Part shown: positions 58,705 through 64,000 of the stretch, one piece after another | Layout: each line of letters begins with the position of its first letter | Numbering within the stretch: position 1 is the stretch's first letter | Assembly (NCBI GenBank): GCA_019510125.1 | Contig: JAEKKX010000004.1 | Span: 310,001-374,000 of the forward strand | Source of the DNA: Lysobacterales bacterium | GTDB lineage: Bacteria > Pseudomonadota > Gammaproteobacteria > Xanthomonadales > Xanthomonadaceae | Direction of reading: 5' to 3' | DNA: 64,000 nt | Translations under genes and position numbers: made by a program | Notes under the pieces: generated by a model | Seen by the model: the letters and a program-made list of their open reading frames with translations, nothing else | Databases searched by the model: none | Told to the model about the DNA's origin: nothing

Positions 58705-60411
58705 ATGTGTTCGATTCTCGGTGTCTTCGACCTGCGCGCCGGCGCCGATCTCGGCCCGCTGCGTCCCCTCGCGCTCTCGCTGTCGGCGCGACAGCGCCAT
58801 CGCGGTCCCGACTGGTCCGGCGTGCACGTCGAACCCCGCGCGCTGCTGGTGCACGAGCGCCTCGCGATCGTCGATCCCGCCGGCGGCGCGCAGCCGCTGC
58901 TGTCGGAGGACGGCGCGCTGGTGCTGGCGGTCAACGGCGAGATCTACAACCACCGCCTGCTCGAAGGCGCACTGAAGCAGCCGTACGCCTTCCAGAGCGG
59001 CTCCGACTGCGAGGTGATCAACGCGCTGTACGCCGAGTCGAAGGAGCGCGGCGGCGATGTCGGCGCGTGGATCGACCGCCTCAACGGCATCTTCGCCTTC
59101 GTGCTGTGGGACGGCGCGGCCGGGCGCTTCGTCGTCGCCCGCGACCCCATCGGCGTCTGCCCGCTGTACTGGGGCCACGACGCCGACGGCCGGGTCTGGG
59201 TGGCGTCGGAAATGAAGGCGCTGGTGCGCGTGTGCGACGACGTCGCTCAGTTCCCGCCGGGCCACTGGTACGACAGCGCCACCGGCACGCTGCGCCGCTA
59301 CCACGAGCGCGCCTGGCGCGACCACGCCGCCACCGACGGGGTGCAGGTGTCCGCGCGCGAACTGCGCGAAGCGTTCGAGGCTGCCGTGCATCGCCAGTTG
59401 ATGAGCGACGTGCCCTACGGCGTGCTGCTGTCGGGCGGCCTGGATTCGTCGCTGGTCGCGGCCTGCGCCGCGCGCTTCGCCCGCAAGCGCGTCGAGGACG
59501 GCGATCAGACCGAGGCGTGGTGGCCGCGGCTGCACTCGTTCGCGATCGGCCTGAAGGGCTCGCCCGACCTCGCCGCCGCCGAAGTCGCGGCGAAGGCGCT
59601 GGGCACCGTGCACCACGGCTTTACCTACACCTTCGAGGAAGGCCTGGACGCGCTGCCGGAGGTGATCCGCCACATCGAGACCTACGACGTGACCACGATC
59701 CGCGCGTCCACGCCGATGTTCCTGCTGGCGCGTCGGATCAAGGCGATGGGCGTCAAGATGGTGCTGTCGGGCGAGGGCAGCGACGAGGTGTTCGGCGGCT
59801 ATCTCTACTTCCACAAGGCGCCGGACGCGCGCGAATTCCACGCCGAGACCATCCGCAAGCTCGACGCGCTCTACAACTACGACTGCCTGCGCGCCAACAA
59901 GTCGATGATGGCCTGGGGCGTCGAGGCGCGCGTCCCGTTCCTCGACACCGAATTCCTCGACGTGGCGATGCGCATGGACGCGGCGGCGAAGATGGTGCGC
60001 CCCGGGCCCGACGGCGGCCGCGCGATCGAGAAGGCGGTGCTGCGCGAGGCGTTCGAGGGCTATCTGCCGAAGGAAATCCTCTGGCGGCAGAAGGAACAGT
60101 TCAGCGACGGCGTCGGCTACGGCTGGATCGACGGCCTCAAGGCGCATGCCGAGGCGCAAGTCAGTGACGCCGATTTCGCCGCCGCCGCGCAGCGCTTCCC
60201 GATCAACCCGCCGCAGACCAAGGAAGCGTATTTCTACCGCCGCCTGTTCGAGGAGCAGTTCCCGGGCGACGCCTGCGCGGAGACGGTGCCGGGCGGCAAG
60301 TCGATCGCGTGCTCGTCGCCGGCGGCGATCGCCTGGGACGCGGCGTTCGCCAATGCCGCCGACCCGTCGGGGCGGGCGGTGGCGGGGGTGCACCAGGCGG
60401 CGCTGGCCTGA
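58705..60411 (+). CDS. asnB: Asparagine synthase B (glutamine-hydrolysing)
   Basis: Makes asparagine from aspartate, ATP and glutamine. The protein is 568 aa. The N-terminal glutaminase has nucleophile Cys2 (MCSILGVFD), RHRGPDWSG and VNGEIYNH. The synthetase domain has the PPi loop LLSGGLDSS starting near Ser243, MVLSGEGSDEVFGGY and VEARVPFLD. An AGGAG site lies eight bases before the ATG. The 91-base gap to the leader peptide contains the attenuator-like hairpins, so asparagine supply probably controls expression (inference). Confidence 0.97.
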   Translation: MCSILGVFDLRAGADLGPLRPLALSLSARQRHRGPDWSGVHVEPRALLVHERLAIVDPAGGAQPLLSEDGALVLAVNGEIYNHRLLEGALKQPYAFQSGSDCEVINALYAESKERGGDVGAWIDRLNGIFAFVLWDGAAGRFVVARDPIGVCPLYWGHDADGRVWVASEMKALVRVCDDVAQFPPGHWYDSATGTLRRYHERAWRDHAATDGVQVSARELREAFEAAVHRQLMSDVPYGVLLSGGLDSSLVAACAARFARKRVEDGDQTEAWWPRLHSFAIGLKGSPDLAAAEVAAKALGTVHHGFTYTFEEGLDALPEVIRHIETYDVTTIRASTPMFLLARRIKAMGVKMVLSGEGSDEVFGGYLYFHKAPDAREFHAETIRKLDALYNYDCLRANKSMMAWGVEARVPFLDTEFLDVAMRMDAAAKMVRPGPDGGRAIEKAVLREAFEGYLPKEILWRQKEQFSDGVGYGWIDGLKAHAEAQVSDADFAAAAQRFPINPPQTKEAYFYRRLFEEQFPGDACAETVPGGKSIACSSPAAIAWDAAFANAADPSGRAVAGVHQAALA

Positions 60412-60432
60412 TCCGCCCGCGCGGGACTTCGC

Positions 60433-60577
60433 TCAGCCGCAGGTGATGCGGACGATGCGGTTGTCGGCGTCGATCTCGACGTCGACACGGTCGTCGCGAC
60501 GGTCGCGGGTCAGGGCCAAGCCAGGGCCAGGCCAGGGCCGATGGGGCGGATCAGGCCGGCGCCGCTCTTGGGAAAGG
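60433..60577 (-). pseudogene. C-terminal remnant of an I78-type peptidase inhibitor
   Basis: On the minus strand the last codons read VDVEIDADNRIVRITCG followed by TGA at 60433, the typical C-terminus of the I78 inhibitor family. Just upstream, another frame gives AFPKSGAGLIRPIGPG, which fits the preceding part of the same fold. Between them lies a slippage-prone run of GGCCAGG/GGCCAAG units (about 60513-60540) that breaks the frame. The N-terminal half is missing where the acylase gene ends. A truncated, frameshifted relic. Confidence 0.5.
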
Positions 60578-60579
60578 CC

Positions 60580-62952
60580 TCATCTCGTGGCGGACAGCGT
60601 CAGCGTATGCTCGGTCGCGCCCGGCAGGAACGGCGTCGGCCTGCCGTGCACCCAATCGTCGTGGCCCGCGCCCCAGAACGGCGACAGCGGATGGCCGCTC
60701 TGGCCGCCGGGCATGTGGGTCAGGCCCTCGGCCTCGTGGCCGGGCGAGACGACCATGCGTTCGGAAGCGCCGAAATCCGGACCGACCACGCGCGGCATGC
60801 CGCCGTCGCCGGGGATGCGGTCGGCCGGCATGCACAGGAAGCGCTGGCCGAGCACTGGGATCGCCTTCGCAAGCGGGTGGCAGATCGCCGCGGTGTTGCG
60901 CTCGCCCCACGTGCGTTCGGCCAGCGGGCCCTGCGCCTGCAGGTCATCGCGCACCTGTTGCGCGGCGTCCTCCAGCAGCGCGTCCCAGCTCGCGTACTTG
61001 CGCGAGAGCAGGTGCGCGGGACGCTGCGTGACCAGCGGCCAGACCACGCCTTCGAGCTGCTGGAACGACGGCATCTCGAACGCATCGCCCAGCGCCGCGT
61101 GCGCCGGCGCGACCAGGCCCTCGGCGACGCGTTCGTGGACCGCCAGACGCCAGGCGCGGACGATGCGGTAGCTCGTCGATTCGACGCTCGCCCGGCCTTC
61201 CCAGCGCTTCGAGGCCCCGGCCAGCGCCTGCAGCGCCGGCGTCTTCGCCGAGGCCGCGCTGTCCAGCAGCAGGCGATGCCAGCCGGTCAGCAGCAGCGCG
61301 CGGTCGTCGAGCTGGATCGCCATCAGGTCGCGCTCGGTGAAGCGCGTCTTCGCGAACAGCCCGTCGCGGATCTGCTTGGCGCGCGCGGCGAAGGCGTAGC
61401 CGCCGTCGCCGACCCGGGCGAGGGCCTCGCCGTCCTGGGTGCGGTTGTTCGCGCTCCACAGCCGGTGCATCGGCGGATCGACCAGCCGCGGCGCGCGATC
61501 GGTCGCGATCGACCACGGCGGGCAGACGCCGGCCTGTTCGGCGTCGGTGGCCGGCAGCGCCGGCGTGCAGCCCGGCGCGCGCTGCGCCAGCGGGCCGATC
61601 AGGCGCCAGGCGAGGCGGCCGCTGCGGTCGCCGACGACGAAGTTCTGCGCCGGGACCGCGCTGCGGTCGGCGATGGCGAGCGCCTGGTCGACGTCGCCGG
61701 CCAGCGGCATGTCGGTGAGCCCGAAGCCGAGCGCGCCGGGCAGGTGGGCGTTCCAGCGCAGCGCGAACAGGCGGTCGCCCTCGCGATGCAGCACCGGGCC
61801 CCAATCGGTCTCCTGGACCTCGAATTCCACCGGCGCGGCGCCGGCGACGCGGATGAGCTCCGCATGCGAGGCCGGTTTCACGCAGGTGGACGCATCGACG
61901 CCGGGGCCGCCGCAGGCGGTGTGGATGCGCCAGTCCGCGCTGTCGATGTAGCCGTTGGTGAACGCCCAGGCGACATGCGTGTTGCTGCCGACGACCACCG
62001 CGGGCAGGCCGGGCAGGGTGAAGCCGGTGACATCGACCTTGCCGCCGGGCGCGCGCGCGTCGGCGTAGCGCAGCCGCGCGCGGAACCAGATGTTGGGCGC
62101 GCGCAGGCCGAGGTGCATGTCGTCGGCGACGATCGCGCGACCGTCCGCGGTGAGGGTGCCGTCGACCGCGAAGTTGTTGCTGCCGGGGACGATGTCGTCC
62201 GCGCCGATGGCGTGCCGCTCGGCCGGCGGCCCCGGCAGGGTGCGCAGATCGACCTCGTCGGCGGTCGGCAGCGTCGCGTCGCCGCGGGGCGCGCCGACCA
62301 GCGGCGCGTCCCAGCGCGTGCCGTCGCGCGTGAGCAGGGCGTACAGCGCGGGCGGCAGGTGCGGCTTGATCCGCCACAGCGCCAGTTCGTTGTGGTCGCT
62401 GGCGTCCTGCAGATCGAAATACATCGCGAACCCGACCAGCGCCGCGTCTTCCGGCGCCCAGCGCTTCGGCTGCTGGCCCAGCAGCAGATAGGGCCACGGC
62501 CGGGTGCGCAGCGCCGCCAGACCGGCGTTGGCGCCGTCGGTATAGGCGTCGAGCGCGACGCGCTGTTCCGCGGTCATGCGCGCGAGATCGGCGGCGACCC
62601 GTGCGCGGATGCGATGCACGCGCTGGGCCTTGTCCTTCTCGATCGCGATCGGGCCGAACAGCTCGGACAGCTCGCCGGCGGAGACCCGGCGCATCAGGTC
62701 CATCTCGAAATAGCGTTCCTGGGCGTGGACGTAGCCGAGCGCGCGCATGGCGTCGGCCTGGTTCGCGGCGTCGATGGTGACCGTGCCGTTGGCGTCGCGC
62801 GCCACCTGGACCGGAGCCGAGAGTCCGGTCAGCGCGACGTCCCCGTCGAGCGTCGCGAGACTGCCGCGCAGCAGCCACCAGCCGGTCGCGGTCGCCGCCA
62901 CGACCAGGAACAGCGCGAGGAAGATCAGGCGTTTGAGCCACTTGGTGATCAT
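60580..62952 (-). CDS. Penicillin acylase-family Ntn hydrolase
   Basis: A 790-aa exported or membrane-anchored amidase. The N-terminal hydrophobic segment (about 8-30) is a signal or anchor. The precursor is expected to cut itself before Ser258 in IVPGSNNFAVDG, giving alpha and beta chains with Ser as N-terminal nucleophile. NGYIDSADWRI is the conserved beta-chain oxyanion region, and WSANNRTQDG is also typical. Substrates in this family range from beta-lactams to acyl-homoserine lactones; which one is cleaved here cannot be told. The tpm gene lies 46 bp upstream on the same strand. Confidence 0.92.
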   Translation of the reverse strand: MITKWLKRLIFLALFLVVAATATGWWLLRGSLATLDGDVALTGLSAPVQVARDANGTVTIDAANQADAMRALGYVHAQERYFEMDLMRRVSAGELSELFGPIAIEKDKAQRVHRIRARVAADLARMTAEQRVALDAYTDGANAGLAALRTRPWPYLLLGQQPKRWAPEDAALVGFAMYFDLQDASDHNELALWRIKPHLPPALYALLTRDGTRWDAPLVGAPRGDATLPTADEVDLRTLPGPPAERHAIGADDIVPGSNNFAVDGTLTADGRAIVADDMHLGLRAPNIWFRARLRYADARAPGGKVDVTGFTLPGLPAVVVGSNTHVAWAFTNGYIDSADWRIHTACGGPGVDASTCVKPASHAELIRVAGAAPVEFEVQETDWGPVLHREGDRLFALRWNAHLPGALGFGLTDMPLAGDVDQALAIADRSAVPAQNFVVGDRSGRLAWRLIGPLAQRAPGCTPALPATDAEQAGVCPPWSIATDRAPRLVDPPMHRLWSANNRTQDGEALARVGDGGYAFAARAKQIRDGLFAKTRFTERDLMAIQLDDRALLLTGWHRLLLDSAASAKTPALQALAGASKRWEGRASVESTSYRIVRAWRLAVHERVAEGLVAPAHAALGDAFEMPSFQQLEGVVWPLVTQRPAHLLSRKYASWDALLEDAAQQVRDDLQAQGPLAERTWGERNTAAICHPLAKAIPVLGQRFLCMPADRIPGDGGMPRVVGPDFGASERMVVSPGHEAEGLTHMPGGQSGHPLSPFWGAGHDDWVHGRPTPFLPGATEHTLTLSATR

Positions 62953-62998
62953 GTCGTGAGCGCCGTCCGGGTCGGGGGAGCAGGTCTGGGTGGGCCGA

Positions 62999-63661
62999 TC
63001 AGGCGGAACGACGCGCGAGCCCGTACACGCAGGTCTCCAGCGCGGTCACGCCCTCGTCGATGAAGCTCTGCTGGGTGGCGAGGATGTCGCGGCGCTCGAG
63101 CAGGCGCACGTCCCATCGCGGCGAGAAGCGTTCGCGGACTTCCGCCTCGGGCACCGGGAACGGCGGGCCTTCCTTTTCGTGCGGCGGATAGTCCAGCGTG
63201 ATCAGCAGGCCGCGGCAGTGCGCGGGCAGGCACGGATAGAGCGCGTCAACGTAGCGCGCGCGCAGGTCGGGCGGGAGCGCGATCAGCGCCGCGCGGTCGT
63301 ACACCGCGCCGCAGCCGGCGAGCGCTTCGGCGTCCAGCCCGAAGGCGTCGCCGAGGATCAGTTCGATGCCGCCGGCGCGATGGTGCAGGCCGTAGCGCGA
63401 TTCGGTGATCTCGGGCATCAGCGCGTGCTCGGCGAAGAACTGCTCGACCGCCAGCGGCGACAGCTCGACGCCCAGCACGCGATGCCCCTGCGCGGCGAGC
63501 CAGACCATGTCGACCGACTTGCCCGCCAGCGGCACGAACACGGTGGCGCCGTCGGCGATGCCGGCCGATGCCCAGTGCTTGCACAGCAGCGGCGTCGGCT
63601 GGTCCTGGTGGAAGCCGATCTCGTTGTCCTGCCAGCGTCGCAGCCAGAAGTCCCGGTCCAT
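62999..63661 (-). CDS. tpm: Thiopurine S-methyltransferase
   Basis: SAM-dependent methyltransferase of the bacterial TPMT family, which methylates thiopurines and oxyanions such as selenite and tellurite. The protein is 220 aa. It begins DFWLRRWQDNEIGFHQDQPTP, binds SAM at VFVPLAGKSVDMVWL and VLGVELSPLAVEQFF, and has the DRAALIALPPDLR segment. It lies 13 bp downstream of parC and 46 bp before the acylase on the same strand. Confidence 0.94.
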   Translation of the reverse strand: MDRDFWLRRWQDNEIGFHQDQPTPLLCKHWASAGIADGATVFVPLAGKSVDMVWLAAQGHRVLGVELSPLAVEQFFAEHALMPEITESRYGLHHRAGGIELILGDAFGLDAEALAGCGAVYDRAALIALPPDLRARYVDALYPCLPAHCRGLLITLDYPPHEKEGPPFPVPEAEVRERFSPRWDVRLLERRDILATQQSFIDEGVTALETCVYGLARRSA

Positions 63662-63674
63662 GCGCCGCGCTCCG

Positions 63675-64000
63675 TCACTCGACCGACAGGCCGTCGACCT
63701 TCTGCCAGCCGCGCGGCAGCAGGCCGCCGCGGCTGCCGCGGACGCCGAGGTAGGGCTCGAGGTCGCGGTACGACAGCTTCATCGGCGTGCGCGAGCCGGA
63801 CGCCACCGCCAGCGTGCCGCCGACCGGGACCACGGCGATCGCGACGACCTTCTCGGTCCCGCGCTTGGCTTTCGGTATCTCGATGATCTTGTTGCCCTTG
63901 CCCTTGTCGAGCTCCGGCAGCTCGGCCAGCGGGAAGGCGAGCAGATGACCGGCGCTGGTGACCGCGACGATCCGGTCGCTGTCGACTTGGGTCGCCGGCG
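63675..64000 (-). CDS. parC: DNA topoisomerase IV subunit A, C-terminal part (5' end outside window)
   Basis: Only the last 108 codons or so are present; the frame is open at the window edge. The translated end includes AVTSAGHLLAFPLAELPEL, KGKGNKIIEIPKAKRG and GVRGSRGGLLPRGWQKVDGL, typical of the final beta-propeller blades of ParC. ParC decatenates daughter chromosomes together with ParE. The stop codon is TGA at 63675-63677. Confidence 0.88.
   Translation of the reverse strand, partial: PATQVDSDRIVAVTSAGHLLAFPLAELPELDKGKGNKIIEIPKAKRGTEKVVAIAVVPVGGTLAVASGSRTPMKLSYRDLEPYLGVRGSRGGLLPRGWQKVDGLSVE

Overview
The window is a GC-rich (about 70 %) bacterial chromosome segment with no phage, plasmid or CRISPR content. 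Gene content and order point to a Lysobacteraceae/Xanthomonadaceae member (Luteimonas/Lysobacter-like). Supporting evidence is the creBCD set, gloB-yafS-rnhA-dnaQ, tig-clpP-clpX-lon-hup-ppiD, the map-glnD-dapD-arsC-dapE-asnB string, an NAD-type isocitrate dehydrogenase, rmlBACD, and the REP-like and TTTCTTTGG-type palindromes between genes. The assignment is inferred from synteny and protein character, not from a database search.

Layout. 1-2.4 kb: end of a chromosomal type IV secretion cluster (virB10 partial, virB11). 2.4-9.1 kb: mfd with a phosphatase lipoprotein, an acetyltransferase, a cation efflux protein and rlmJ. 9.2-13.4 kb: creB-creC-creD plus a small exported protein. 13.5-15.0 kb: an overlapping GNAT/nitrilase pair, followed by a palindromic intergenic repeat. 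15.3-23.2 kb, minus strand: a phosphate block (phoB, phoR, ppk1, ppx, then a GT4 glycosyltransferase and a PAP2 phosphatase) with Pho-box-like sites before phoB and before the glycosyltransferase. 23.3-27.9 kb: BepA-like protease, glutaredoxin/AhpD-like pair, isocitrate dehydrogenase, Bax-inhibitor-like protein. 28.0-29.1 kb: five tRNA genes followed by three 100-bp tandem repeats. 29.3-38.4 kb: proteostasis block (tig, clpP, clpX, lon, hup, tRNA-Val, tRNA-Asp, ppiD), with a sigma-32-like promoter before lon. 38.5-42.1 kb: fabI, gloB, yafS-like, rnhA, dnaQ. 42.2-47.7 kb: dTDP-rhamnose synthesis and an S9 peptidase. 47.8-52.1 kb: pyrH, a decayed gene plus a methyltransferase, then tsf and rpsB (minus strand). 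52.5-60.4 kb: map, glnD, dapD, arsC-like, dapE, asnB. 60.4-64 kb: an I78-inhibitor remnant, penicillin-acylase-family protein, tpm, and the 3' end of parC.

The most interesting signal is in the dapE-asnB gap. A 32-codon reading frame (58515-58613) has seven Asn codons in a run of twelve and lies directly upstream of asparagine synthetase. It is followed by alternative RNA hairpins arranged like a classical transcription attenuator. It also appears to be leaderless: a -10-like hexamer ends six bases before its ATG. The same -10/6-nt/ATG geometry occurs at three ordinary genes here (13502, 40228, 52489). I know of no described asparagine attenuator of this kind, so this is the best candidate for a new regulatory system. 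The second is the proposed PhoB control of the GT4-PAP2 pair, which suggests phosphate-starvation lipid remodelling.
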